Notes: generated from the sequence alone by a model not told the origin. A stretch of 64,000 nucleotides of DNA from Evansella cellulosilytica DSM 2522 (GCF_000177235.2 NC_014829.1:2108001-2172000), one strand, 5' to 3'; shown: positions 8,459-17,143, counted from the stretch's first letter. Numbers and translations: made by a program.

Positions 8459-9313
8459 GTGAAAGAAGTAGGACTAGTGTTAGAAGGCGGAGGGATGAGA
8501 GGTGTTTTTACAGGTGGGATCCTTGAATATTGCCTTGAACAAAATCTGCATTTTTCATATGTAGTTGCGGTTTCGGCAGGAGCATGCAATGCGGCTTCAT
8601 ACGTTTCTAAACAGAAAGGAAGAAACAAGCATGTAACTGTCGATTATGCAGGGCATCCGGAATATATTTCATTTAAAAGGTTATTCACAAACGGAGAACT
8701 GTTTAATATGGATCTTATCTTTGATACTATTCCAAACATCGAAAGTCCATTTGACTACAAATCATTTTTTCAATCTGATCAATTGTTTTATACAGGTGTT
8801 ACGGATTGTTATACAGGAGAAACAATATATTATGAGAAAAATGAATTAAATGATGATTTCAATAAAATATTACGTGCTTCTTGTTCACTTCCTATGCTAG
8901 CACCAATAGTAAAGCATGAAAACAGGCCGTTTTTAGATGGAGGCATTAGTGATCCTATTCCTGTTAATAAATCTTTAAAAGATGGTAATAAAAAGCATGT
9001 CGTCATTTTAACTCAATGTGACGGTTATATAAAGAAGCCATTGAATAGAGGTAAATGGTGGTTAAAGAGAAAGTACAAAAATTATCCCGGATTAGTGGAC
9101 ATCATATTAACAAGAGCACGTATTTATAATGACTCAATGAAATTAGTAAAAGAGTTGGAAAGAGAAGGTAAGGCTTTCGTTTTTCGTCCTACCGACTTAC
9201 GAGGAGTTGGCCGTACAGAAAGACGAAAAGAAAGATTGCAAGCCCTGTACGATCATGGCTACGAACTTGCGAGTAAAAGAAAAAAAGAACTTGAGCAATT
9301 TTTACTTCGTTAA
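8459..9313 (+). CDS. Patatin-like phospholipase
   Basis: This 284-residue protein has the patatin fold. EGGGMRG at 9-15 is the oxyanion-hole loop, Ser39 in A-V-S-A-G is the nucleophile elbow, and D160-G-G is the second dyad residue. The elbow has Ala at the first position of the usual G-x-S-x-G. The C-terminal third is Lys/Arg-rich. It probably hydrolyses acyl esters of phospholipids or related lipids, substrate unknown, and resembles the YjjU/RssA-type cytosolic group with no signal peptide. GTG at 8459 has GGGGCGG just upstream; ATG two bases earlier leads straight into a stop. A terminator hairpin starts 6 bases after the stop. Confidence 0.88.
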   Translation: MKEVGLVLEGGGMRGVFTGGILEYCLEQNLHFSYVVAVSAGACNAASYVSKQKGRNKHVTVDYAGHPEYISFKRLFTNGELFNMDLIFDTIPNIESPFDYKSFFQSDQLFYTGVTDCYTGETIYYEKNELNDDFNKILRASCSLPMLAPIVKHENRPFLDGGISDPIPVNKSLKDGNKKHVVILTQCDGYIKKPLNRGKWWLKRKYKNYPGLVDIILTRARIYNDSMKLVKELEREGKAFVFRPTDLRGVGRTERRKERLQALYDHGYELASKRKKELEQFLLR

Positions 9314-9318
9314 TGATA

Positions 9319-9360
9319 AAAGAGTTAGGTTGCGGTGATAAGCCGATCCTAACTCTTTTC
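9319..9360 (+). terminator. Terminator of the patatin gene
   Basis: AAAGAGTTAGG (9319-9329) pairs with CCTAACTCTTTT (9348-9359). Its position shows that the reading frame running through it is not translated, which matters for the next gene's start. Confidence 0.85.
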
Positions 9361-9384
9361 AGTTACAAAATATTTCGTTATAAT
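9356..9384 (+). promoter_or_regulatory. Sigma-A promoter for the MdtG-like transporter
   Basis: TTTTCA at 9356-9361 and a perfect TATAAT at 9379-9384 are separated by 17 bases, directly after the preceding terminator. The transcript would start near 9391, with the ribosome binding site AGAAGG at 9413-9418. Confidence 0.7.
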
Positions 9385-9423
9385 AAATATTTAGATAAAC
9401 GAAATAATTTTGAGAAGGTGTTT

Positions 9424-10638
9424 ATTATAGCAATCGAAAAACGTAACCTAGTGATAATGTGCATCGTAAATTTCTTTGTTGCTGCAAGTGCAACGATGAT
9501 ACTACCATTTTTATCAATATATATAGATACTTTCGGTGAATTTACAGATGCTTATGTACAAAGGTGGGCAGGCTTTGTTTTTGGAATTACTTTTCTAATA
9601 GCATTTTTCGTTTCACCATTTTGGGGAAGGTTTGGTGATAAATTTGGGAGAAAAAGAATCCTCCTCATTACAGGATATGGAATTGCTATATCGATTTTTT
9701 TAATGGGATATATACAATCTGTTTTAGGATTGTTTATATTAAGACTTATTATGGGAATAGTAACTGGTTTTATTCCAACTTCCATTGCGCTTATAGCGGC
9801 ACAAACAAAAAAAGAAGAGGCTGGTAAGGTGCTTGGTACACTCCAAATGGGGACCGTTTCTGGTGGTTTATTTGGTCCTATGATAGGTGGTGTGTTGGCG
9901 GATAGTTTCGGATTTGCTTATACTTTTATTATTACAGCAATTATCATTGCTGCGGCAACAACAATTGTACATTTTGGTATTAAGGAAAACAGAAATATAG
10001 CGGATGATAAGGATAGAAATAAGAGGCATAGCATGCGTGAAGTATTAAAAATGATCTTCACTAATAAGGTTCTATTAATTGTTATGTTTGTTTCTTTTAT
10101 TATACAAACTGCTAATTTTAGTATTCAACCACAACTCGCTTTATATGTTGATCAATTAATTCAAGCTGAGAACATTGCTTTTCTCGCAGGAATGGCGTTT
10201 TCTGTAACTGGACTTGGCAATCTTATGGCAACGAGGTTTTGGGGGATTTTAGGTGATCGTATTGGCCATGAGAAAGTGCTACTTACTTGCTTAATACTTG
10301 CAGGATTGTTTTTCTTACCACAAGCTTTTGTTACAAACATTTGGCAGCTAGTATTTTTGAGGTTCTTATTTGGTATTCAAATTGGAGGGGTGATACCTGT
10401 TGTTACAGCATATATTAGGAAATCAGTGCCACTTTCTATACAAGGAGAAGTATTAGGATATAATCAAAGCTTTCGATTTTTAGGAAATGTAGCTGGTCCA
10501 GTTGTTGGCGGATTAATTTCTGGGTATTGGACGATTGCTTCTGTATTTTATTTCTCAACTAGTTTGTTTCTTATTGCAGCTATTTGCTTATTTATCTGTT
10601 TAAGAGTGGATAATACAGGTCAAACGAATAATAGATGA
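9424..10638 (+). CDS. MFS efflux transporter, MdtG-like
   Basis: This protein of about 404 residues has twelve hydrophobic segments. The A-motif GDKFGRKRIL lies after TM2 and a second, GDRIGHEKVL, at the half-way point. It resembles the MdtG/YitG drug-efflux group in KRNLVIMCIVNFFVAASATM and in RLIMGIVTGFIPTSIALIAA. The substrate is unknown. The start is a problem: the frame is open back to 9313, but that stretch contains the previous gene's terminator and this gene's own promoter. The good ribosome binding site at 9413-9418 is followed only by ATT (9424), ATA and ATC codons; the first GTG (9451) and ATG (9457) are too far away and would cut into TM1. I place the start at ATT 9424 with low certainty. 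Confidence 0.8.
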   Translation: MIAIEKRNLVIMCIVNFFVAASATMILPFLSIYIDTFGEFTDAYVQRWAGFVFGITFLIAFFVSPFWGRFGDKFGRKRILLITGYGIAISIFLMGYIQSVLGLFILRLIMGIVTGFIPTSIALIAAQTKKEEAGKVLGTLQMGTVSGGLFGPMIGGVLADSFGFAYTFIITAIIIAAATTIVHFGIKENRNIADDKDRNKRHSMREVLKMIFTNKVLLIVMFVSFIIQTANFSIQPQLALYVDQLIQAENIAFLAGMAFSVTGLGNLMATRFWGILGDRIGHEKVLLTCLILAGLFFLPQAFVTNIWQLVFLRFLFGIQIGGVIPVVTAYIRKSVPLSIQGEVLGYNQSFRFLGNVAGPVVGGLISGYWTIASVFYFSTSLFLIAAICLFICLRVDNTGQTNNR

Positions 10639-10725
10639 TCATTTTTCTATATGTGTTTTTTCTTTATTAGACAACATTTCACATGCTAGAATAGTAGATA
10701 TGCTGATAATAAGGGAGTGACAGTG

Positions 10726-10896
10726 ATGATTTTAACTCTAAAGGAGAAAAAGCTGTTAATTCGCGTCTTAAAAAAAGAAAGGAAACGTGTTTTTGGATTA
10801 AAAGAAGATAAAAAGAAAATCAATGAGTTAATCAATAAATTAGAACAAAATACTCGAAATGAAAAGGTTAACAAAGTAGAACCTTCTAAATTATAA
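10726..10896 (+). CDS. Small basic protein, function unknown
   Basis: This 56-residue protein is very rich in Lys, Glu and Leu with heptad-like spacing and is probably a single long helix or short coiled coil. It has no signal peptide and no cysteine. The start ATG has AAGGGAGTGA 5 bases upstream, a strong site, and GTG directly before is an alternative. The coding appearance is supported by the ribosome binding site and codon use rather than homology. Upstream TAGAAT (10691-10696, after TG) may be its -10 box. It stands alone between the transporter and the DUF420 gene. Confidence 0.65.
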   Translation: MILTLKEKKLLIRVLKKERKRVFGLKEDKKKINELINKLEQNTRNEKVNKVEPSKL

Positions 10897-11012
10897 TTCC
10901 TATGCATTACAAGCATAGGATGAATGGGCTTTTTGGTAGTATAGGATGAGAACGACCTACAGACATTATATGAAAAGGAAGTCTGTGATCGACGAAACGG
11001 AGTGTACGAAAA

Positions 11013-11552
11013 ATGAAAAATATGTGGAATATTCTAGTGGAAAATGACCGGAAGACGATTATTGCATTGACTATTGTTATAGTATCTCTCGTTGTATTAT
11101 TATCATATATACCCGGTTATGATGGAGAATTACCGATATGGATTAAAACGTTACCATTACTAAATGCAATACTGAATAGCTTTACTTTTCTTTTTTTATT
11201 ATTTGCTTTATTTGCTATATTAAAGAAAAACGTCCTTCTTCATCAACGGTTTATTTATGCAGCATTTACAACGACAGCACTTTTTTTAATATCATATGTT
11301 ACGTATCATTTTTTAGCTGAGTCAACAACCTTCGGTGGAACTGGAATAATAGCTAATATATATTACTTTATTTTAATTACACATATCATTTTAGCAGCCT
11401 TAATTGTTCCATTAGCATTATCTAGCTTTTTTTCCGGATATAAAAGAGAAACGGAGAGGCATCGGAAATGGGTTCGATGGACAATGCCATTGTGGCTATA
11501 CGTTAGCTTAACCGGTGTACTCGTATATATATTTATTTCTCCTTATTATTAA
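11013..11552 (+). CDS. DUF420 membrane protein (YozB/CtaM-like)
   Basis: This 179-residue protein has five hydrophobic segments. LNAILNSFTFLFLL, LHQRFIYAAFTTTALFLISYVTYHF, ITHIILAALIVPLALSSF and the loop RHRKWVRWTMPLWLYVSLTGV match the DUF420 family. Histidines at the membrane edges (LHQRF, YHFL, THII, RHRKW) are the conserved residues and may bind metal or haem. The family includes B. subtilis YozB and Staphylococcus CtaM, the latter reported to be needed for aa3-type oxidase maturation, so a respiratory-oxidase assembly role is likely by family. No oxidase genes lie in the window. The gene is preceded by GGAG, 10 bases from the ATG. Confidence 0.88.
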   Translation: MKNMWNILVENDRKTIIALTIVIVSLVVLLSYIPGYDGELPIWIKTLPLLNAILNSFTFLFLLFALFAILKKNVLLHQRFIYAAFTTTALFLISYVTYHFLAESTTFGGTGIIANIYYFILITHIILAALIVPLALSSFFSGYKRETERHRKWVRWTMPLWLYVSLTGVLVYIFISPYY

Positions 11553-11712
11553 AAAAGAATGGTATTCAATATGCAAATAAAAGTCGCAGCAATGGGCTAT
11601 AGGGACCATGGGGTCTAGTATAAGAAAATCTCAAAATGATCCTTCGTTACTTTACAAGTAATATAGCTGAATACGACTTCTAACGTAAGTGGTGTGACTT
11701 ATTTAATACTAA

Positions 11713-11757
11713 AAAAGACTAATAAGTAGCTGATTGAAGCTACGTATTAGTCTTTTC
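11713..11757 (+). terminator. Hairpin between the DUF420 and subtilase genes
   Basis: AAAAGACTAATAAGTAGCT pairs with AGCTACGTATTAGTCTTTT, followed by a few T residues. It closes the DUF420 unit about 160 bases after its stop. The intervening 11553-11712 shows no gene. Confidence 0.75.
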
Positions 11758-11812
11758 TTATAGGGTAATCTAATTGGAGGATGTGAAAAACAGAAAAAAA
11801 GGGGGAGCTTTA

Positions 11813-13615
11813 GTGAAAACAATAAGACGATTAACGATTATTTTTAGTATTGTTTTGTTTTCCGTTTTAGCTTTATGGTTTGTTTCAGATCATAAAGGAG
11901 ACTATTCACTAGATAATGAGGAAATGGAACAAACAACAGTAACAGCCATGGATGAAATATTGGCAGAAGATTTGTCATTAACCATTCAAATGTTCCTCCA
12001 TCAGATAGAAGATGAATTACTTAGATGGAGTGAAAAAGACTTATCAGAGTCTGAAATAGAAGAGGAGATGTCTCAACAATTAGACGAACATACTCATATT
12101 AACGGGTTTGCTCTTATCAACAGCACGGGTGAATATAGTACGATAGGGGAAATGATTGATAATCCATCAGAAAAATTGCTTTATCCTTATAAGCGTAAAT
12201 TATCACTTTCAGATCCATTCATTAATAAAGGACAAAAGAGAATGTTGCTTGCGATTAATGGTGATGAAGAAACCTTTGTGGCAGAAGTAGATTTATCCTT
12301 TATCGAAGGTTTTATTAAAGAAATAGCTTCTGTTTCAGATAATAGTGGCCATTTTTTTATTGGTGAAAATATCGATGTGACGTTTAGTGAAGAGGAGGTT
12401 GAGTTACCATACGTAAGCAAAGAAGTTCCTGAGCTAGGATGGCATCTTTACGTTCATAGTGAAGAGGGTGAAGAAGAGGAACTGCACTATAAGCAAGGGG
12501 AGGTCATAGTTGAACTATTTGAAACGGTGGATAAATCTACATTGGTAGAGCAGCACAGGCTAAAAATTGTAGGGGAATTTAATAATAAGATTATTATGCG
12601 TGCAAATGATAGAACGACAGAAGAGTTGATCAGTGATTTAGAGTCTGATCCACATGTAGCAATGGTTGAACCAAATTATATGTTCTCAAAGCAGTTACAA
12701 TACCGTAATCGTGTGAGACCTCACATGCAGAGAATGGAACATAATGAGACAATCGATAAACCAAATGATGAATTTTACGAGCCGTATCAGTGGAACCTAA
12801 CTCAAATTTTTGCTGAAGATGCTTGGAATGTCTCTGTTGGCAGAACAGCGGTTCCGATAGCTATTGTGGATAGTGGGATAGATCCAGAACATTTTGATTT
12901 AGCAGAAAAAATAATGGACGGCTATAACGCATTCGAAAATAATAGTGCTTTTGAAGATGAACATGGTCATGGAACACATGTTGCTGGGATTGCAAGTGCT
13001 ATTACTAATAACCATGATGGTGTAGCTGGTGTTTCATGGCATAATCCTATTTTAGCTGTTAAAGCTTTAGATCATAATGCAGAAGGAAGCTCTCTGTCTA
13101 TAGCAAAAGGGATAGTATGGGCTGTTGATCAGGGGGCGAAGGTAATAAACCTGAGCTTAGGTGATAGCCATGATTCCAACATCATGTATGAGGCGATCAA
13201 GTATGCATATGATCAAGATGTTGTTCTGATTGCTGCATCAGGAAACGATAATGTTGATACACCCATGTACCCTGCTGCTTATGATGAAGTACTAACAGTA
13301 GCAGCTGTTGATGCATTTCGTGAACGTGCGGTTTTCTCTAACTTCGGTAATCATATTGATGTTAGTGCACCTGGAGAACATATTCCGAGTACGTACTTAG
13401 GGAATCAGTATGTGATGATGAGTGGTACATCAATGGCAGCACCTCATGTTGCAGGAATGGCTGGTCTTATAAGAAGTGTAAATCCTTCTTTAACAAATGA
13501 AGAAGTATATGACATTATAAAAAAAAGTTGCGATGATCTAGGAGAAAGCGGCTACGATCCTTATTTTGGTCATGGTGAAATTAATTTAAGAAAAGCATTA
13601 GAGGAACTTTTATAA
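11813..13615 (+). CDS. Membrane-anchored S8 subtilisin-like protease with sensor-like N-terminal region
   Basis: This 600-residue protein starts with a membrane helix (about 7-27). It is followed by about 200 extracytoplasmic residues, an I9-like propeptide/inhibitor region (about 215-290, V-I-V-E-L-F to M-V-E-P-N-Y) and a subtilase domain. The triad is Asp353 (IVDSG), His386 (GHGTHVAG) and Ser540 (SGTSMAAPHVAG), with the oxyanion Asn in AASGNDN. The 200-residue insert (HINGFALINSTGEY, FVAEVDLSFIEGFI, ELGWHLYVHS) reads like a Cache-type ligand-binding domain; this is inference from pattern. It probably remains tethered outside the membrane. GTG at 11813 is chosen: GGGGGAG lies 6 bases upstream. 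A TTG at 11774 would add 13 basic residues. Confidence 0.9.
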   Translation: MKTIRRLTIIFSIVLFSVLALWFVSDHKGDYSLDNEEMEQTTVTAMDEILAEDLSLTIQMFLHQIEDELLRWSEKDLSESEIEEEMSQQLDEHTHINGFALINSTGEYSTIGEMIDNPSEKLLYPYKRKLSLSDPFINKGQKRMLLAINGDEETFVAEVDLSFIEGFIKEIASVSDNSGHFFIGENIDVTFSEEEVELPYVSKEVPELGWHLYVHSEEGEEEELHYKQGEVIVELFETVDKSTLVEQHRLKIVGEFNNKIIMRANDRTTEELISDLESDPHVAMVEPNYMFSKQLQYRNRVRPHMQRMEHNETIDKPNDEFYEPYQWNLTQIFAEDAWNVSVGRTAVPIAIVDSGIDPEHFDLAEKIMDGYNAFENNSAFEDEHGHGTHVAGIASAITNNHDGVAGVSWHNPILAVKALDHNAEGSSLSIAKGIVWAVDQGAKVINLSLGDSHDSNIMYEAIKYAYDQDVVLIAASGNDNVDTPMYPAAYDEVLTVAAVDAFRERAVFSNFGNHIDVSAPGEHIPSTYLGNQYVMMSGTSMAAPHVAGMAGLIRSVNPSLTNEEVYDIIKKSCDDLGESGYDPYFGHGEINLRKALEELL

Positions 13616-13702
13616 GTCTATCTTATATTCATGAGAAAGTTTCCAGCACACTATAAGGAATTCACTTATAGTAGTGAATCCGATGCTTTCAAACAATGCA
13701 TA

Positions 13703-13740
13703 AGGGAGACTCAAAAGTTAATTACCTTTTGAGTCTCCCA
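13703..13740. terminator. Bidirectional terminator, TGACTCAA family (subtilase/spo0E)
   Basis: GGGAGACTCAAAAG pairs with CTTTTGAGTCTCCC between the convergent subtilase and Spo0E-like genes. It is a member of the repeated terminator family. Confidence 0.85.
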
Positions 13741-13754
13741 CTCTCATGAATGAT

Positions 13755-13916
13755 TTAATTACGAAATTTCCCGTTTAAAAGAGATTGTTGATAAATGATG
13801 ATTAATTCGTCCAATTCTTTAGAACACCTCAAAGTATCGGTAGAAGATAGTCCTGTTCTTTTAGCTATATATAATAACTCTTTTCTTTTTTCCTCAATTT
13901 CGCTTTGAGTTGGCAT
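13755..13916 (-). CDS. Spo0E-like aspartyl-phosphate phosphatase
   Basis: This 53-residue protein carries the Spo0E family signature S-K-E-L-D-E-L-I (SKELDELIIIYQQ). It is preceded by a helix, IEEKRKELLYIAKRTGLSS, and forms the usual two-helix hairpin. Family members dephosphorylate Spo0A~P and so delay sporulation; the signature Asp is the catalytic determinant. The ATG at 13916 has GGAGTG 5 bases upstream; a longer frame to 13961 has no such site. Bacillus genomes carry several paralogues (Spo0E, YisI, YnzD) and I cannot assign which this is. Its presence supports an endospore former. Confidence 0.85.
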   Translation of the reverse strand: MPTQSEIEEKRKELLYIAKRTGLSSTDTLRCSKELDELIIIYQQSLLNGKFRN

Positions 13917-14032
13917 AGGAACACTCCGTCTTTGTTGTAGTGTATACCTATTATCGTACAAGCAATAAAAAAGTGAAATAGTTTCTCAAAAACTTGTCAT
14001 GAAATTAGGAATTACTACATTATTCGACAAGT

Positions 14033-14170
14033 TTAATACTCAATTTCGTCTTCTTCTTTTGGCTGGTTTGGACGATCTTCTTGTAAATACACTTGATAAT
14101 GCAATTTTTGTTTATTAGTTTCGGAATCATCTTTGCCTTTAATGTGTCGTTTATTTCGTTTGTTTTTCAT
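14033..14170 (-). CDS. Small hydrophilic protein, function unknown
   Basis: This 45-residue protein is very basic at the N-terminus (MKNKRNKRHIKGKDD) and acidic at the C-terminus (PKEEDEIEY). It has no hydrophobic segment or cysteine. The start is backed by a strong AGGGAGGAATTATC-ATG arrangement. Its size and composition are like minor small acid-soluble spore or stress proteins of Bacillus, but it matches none I know. It lies between two other small minus-strand genes. The following 14171-14462 shows no supported gene; it is AT-rich. Confidence 0.6.
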   Translation of the reverse strand: MKNKRNKRHIKGKDDSETNKQKLHYQVYLQEDRPNQPKEEDEIEY

Positions 14171-14462
14171 GATAATTCCTCCCTTAAAAGTAGACTACAT
14201 AAAAGATGAAAAACGAATAAAAATTCATCTTACCTATATTATTTACGTTTTAATCATTTTCATGTGTTAAGCGATAGTATTTTCCATCTACTAGATGAAG
14301 AATTTGCATCTCCTCTCTGTAGTGGCGAGGGATTAACGGTTGATATGAGCAGAAGTAAAAAGTGTTGATGATCTGAGGGTTGAAGATTGGTACTTTTAAT
14401 CATTGGTGATGGCCTCTTTTTCGCATATTCATACTTATTGCATTTGTTATGAAGTCTTAAAA

Positions 14463-14729
14463 TTAAAATAGATTATTTTTTAATAAGCTATCTTGATTCA
14501 TTAATTGATTATAAGTAATTGAATTGGGAACTTTTGAGGAATCTACGAGCATAAATCGATCTTCAATTTCATTTTTTACTGAATGATTGATATGAACAAA
14601 CTGACAATTATTACATGTTAAAGAGGGGACACTGTCTATTTTTATTGTCGTTTGTATTTCATACACATCCCAACAAATGGAGCTTAATGAAGCAACTGTT
14701 TCATGAGAGTGACACTTTATGCATCCCAT
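14463..14729 (-). CDS. Small protein with CxxC zinc-finger-like pairs
   Basis: This 88-residue protein has two cysteine pairs, C-I-K-C at residues 3-6 and C-N-N-C near 38-41, plus His residues in between. This is a treble-clef or ribbon zinc-site layout like the YokU and YgiT-type (MqsA N-terminal) small proteins. The C-terminal half has no Cys and looks mixed alpha/beta. The function is unknown. The ATG has GGAGGTG 5 bases upstream, an excellent site. YgiT-type proteins are often antitoxins, but no toxin gene is adjacent, so this is not claimed. It lies downstream of acsA beyond its terminator and probably has its own promoter. Confidence 0.7.
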   Translation of the reverse strand: MGCIKCHSHETVASLSSICWDVYEIQTTIKIDSVPSLTCNNCQFVHINHSVKNEIEDRFMLVDSSKVPNSITYNQLMNQDSLLKNNLF

Positions 14730-14815
14730 TTCGCACCTCCATTATTATTAAATTTTAGTTTTATTTATCAATTATATTCATGTTTAATAAAATTATTAAA
14801 ATAACTGCCATAATT

Positions 14816-14864
14816 AGAGGGGTGACTCAAAGGTAGAATTTTTACCTTTTTGAGTCACCCCTCT
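14816..14864 (-). terminator. Terminator of acsA, TGACTCAA family
   Basis: AGAGGGGTGACTCAAAGGTA pairs almost fully with the right arm ending at 14864 around an eight-base A/T loop. It directly follows the acsA stop and is a member of the repeated terminator family. Confidence 0.88.
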
Positions 14865-14877
14865 ACATAAAATATCT

Positions 14878-16602
14878 TTAATCTTCCATCGTTGATAGAT
14901 CACCTGCAGGTTCGTTTAACTCCCAAGCTTTTAATACTCTTCGCATAATTTTTCCACTTCTAGTTTTAGGGAGCTTATCTTTAAACTCTATTTCTCGAGG
15001 TACGGCATGCGCAGACAGCTCTTTTTTAATAAATGCCTGAATCTCTTGTTTTAGCTCATCTGAATATTCGTACCCTTCACGTAAAGAAACAAACGCCTTA
15101 ATAATATGACCTCGTATTTCATCAGGTTTTCCAATGACTCCAGCTTCTGCAACGGCAGGGTGTTCGACAAGTTTACTCTCTATTTCAAACGGGCCGACTC
15201 TCTCCCCAGACGTCATAATAACATCATCATTTCGTCCTTGAAACCAAAAGTAGCCATCTTCGTCTTGGTAGGCAGTATCCCCCGAAACATACCAACCTGG
15301 AATAGAGTAGTATTCATTATATTTTAATTCATTTTTCCAAATTTTTCTCATCATCGAAGGCCATCCTGCCTTAATTGCTAAATGTCCCATTTCATATGGA
15401 GGTAACTTTTCACCCTTATCATTTATAATAGCGGCTTCAACACCAGGAACAGGTTTTCCCATTGAACCTGGTTTAATTGGTTCACTTAAATAGTTACATA
15501 TAAGCATGGCACCTGTTTCTGTCATCCACCACGTATCATGTATTCTGTGATGTAACGTTTCAAAGCCCCAACGAACTACCTCAGGATTTAATGGTTCACC
15601 AACGCTTAGGACATGTCGTATAGAGGATAAATCATATTTCTTCATTATTTCTGGGGCGGCTGCCATTAACATTCGAAATGCAGTAGGTGCACTATACCAT
15701 ACTGAGACTTGATACTTTTCAATTGTTTTATACCAGTCATCTGGTGAAAACCTACCGCCTCTAACAACATTTGTTACTCCATTAAGCCATGGGCCGAATA
15801 TACCATATGATGTACCAGTTACCCAACCGGGATCGGCTGTACACCAGTATATATCATCTTCTTTTAGATCTAGCACCCATTTTGCAGTTTGATAATGCTG
15901 GAGCATTGCATTGTGTACGTGGTAAACACCTTTTGGTTTTCCTGTAGAGCCTGAAGTATAGTGGAGGATTAATCCATCCTCTAGATCAACCCATTCTATT
16001 GTATTATCGTCGGAAACTGTTGATTCCATTTCTGAATAATAGGAAACAAATTTTTTCCCACTACCTGTACTTAACTTTTCTTCTTCACCTACTAAAATAA
16101 TTGTTTGTAAATGCGGTAGCTCTGCTATGGGGATTCTTGGGAGTAATTCTGGTGTAGTAACGATTATAGTTGCTTCGCTGTCTTCAAGCCGACTTCTTAC
16201 TGCTTCCTTCATAAATGCTTCAAAAAGAGGGCCAACAACTGCGCCAACCTTAATAGCACCTAACAAGCATATATATAGCTCTGGAGTTCTAGGCATGAAA
16301 ATAAACACTCTATCCCCTTTTGCTACATTATATTTTTTAAACATTGCAGCTGCTTTATTTGTTTCATGCTTCATTTCTGAAAACGTATACATTTCTTCCC
16401 GTAAAGAATCTGAATAAATGAGTGCAACTTTTTCCCCTTTTCCATTAGCGACATGCCGATCAATAGCCTCATAGGCTAAGTTTACTTTTCCAGTTTTTGA
16501 CCAAGAAAATTGAGATTTTACATCATCCCAGTGAAAACGCTCTTTCATAACATCATAGTTTTCTAGGTTGTAATTTCCTAATTTAGGTTGAAGTATACTC
16601 AT
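14878..16602 (-). CDS. acsA: Acetyl-CoA synthetase (AMP-forming)
   Basis: This 574-residue enzyme is close to the length of Bacillus AcsA. It activates acetate with ATP and CoA through acetyl-AMP. YTSGSTGKPKG is the adenylate-forming P-loop. W-W-M-T-E-T-G is the A5 motif, Y-V-S-G-D-T carries the A7 Asp, and KLPKTRSGKIMRR near the C-terminus holds the catalytic Lys that is the usual acetylation site. The opening NYNLENYDVMKERFHWDDV matches AcsA rather than other acyl-CoA synthetases. ATG at 16602 has GGAGGTG 5 bases upstream; a 25-residue upstream extension lacks such a site. No acuABC operon is divergently placed, unlike B. subtilis. Confidence 0.92.
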   Translation of the reverse strand: MSILQPKLGNYNLENYDVMKERFHWDDVKSQFSWSKTGKVNLAYEAIDRHVANGKGEKVALIYSDSLREEMYTFSEMKHETNKAAAMFKKYNVAKGDRVFIFMPRTPELYICLLGAIKVGAVVGPLFEAFMKEAVRSRLEDSEATIIVTTPELLPRIPIAELPHLQTIILVGEEEKLSTGSGKKFVSYYSEMESTVSDDNTIEWVDLEDGLILHYTSGSTGKPKGVYHVHNAMLQHYQTAKWVLDLKEDDIYWCTADPGWVTGTSYGIFGPWLNGVTNVVRGGRFSPDDWYKTIEKYQVSVWYSAPTAFRMLMAAAPEIMKKYDLSSIRHVLSVGEPLNPEVVRWGFETLHHRIHDTWWMTETGAMLICNYLSEPIKPGSMGKPVPGVEAAIINDKGEKLPPYEMGHLAIKAGWPSMMRKIWKNELKYNEYYSIPGWYVSGDTAYQDEDGYFWFQGRNDDVIMTSGERVGPFEIESKLVEHPAVAEAGVIGKPDEIRGHIIKAFVSLREGYEYSDELKQEIQAFIKKELSAHAVPREIEFKDKLPKTRSGKIMRRVLKAWELNEPAGDLSTMED

Positions 16603-17143
16603 ATTCACACCTCCAAAAATAACTGCCAATGATTGGCTATTGACTTTAATCATATACTCATTATTTTTAAAGTTCAATGTATATTAACTGAAAATTTAAT
16701 TTTTTTATGTATGAATGAACTTCACAATTCACCTCCCTTACAGGCCAAGGCTATCAAACCATGAAAATAGGAGTACCTCCCAAAATATCGAATTAAGTAT
16801 ACAGTAGTTTATAATAACGCCGTTTTGTACGAAGCCTTTACGAGCATATGCTTTGAATCGTATCTGTCGAGACAGACCGAAGCTTGGTATCCATAATAAT
16901 AGCTCTTATAAAATCCATATATTTCAGGAATGAGTGTTAACTTCGGAAATAGTGTGTGAATGCATGATTAATTTAACTTAAGCATAATGTGAGGTGAGAC
17001 TAAATGCTAGAATAATTGTTGTGTGGGTTGGAATAGACATATAAGAATTATTATATATTCTTCTCATATTGCTTGATTTTTGCTTTACGGCCAAGTACGT
17101 TAAATGAAGAGGTCTTATTATATTATTATGGAATGGAGGGAGA
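16603..17143. other. Gene-free stretch upstream of acsA with a repeat fragment
   Basis: This AT-rich intergenic region should hold the acsA promoter and that of the small gene at 17144. I found no clear cre site. At 16839-16892 a decayed piece of the GC-rich repeat is recognisable (ACGAGCATATGCTTTGAATC, then GTCGAGACA), matching 131-185 of copy 1. No open frame here looks real. Confidence 0.6.

Noticed and set aside
14463-14729. YgiT-like CxxC protein as an antitoxin of a toxin-antitoxin pair
   Set aside because: There is no small toxin gene beside it and no helix-turn-helix half; cysteine pairs alone do not support it.
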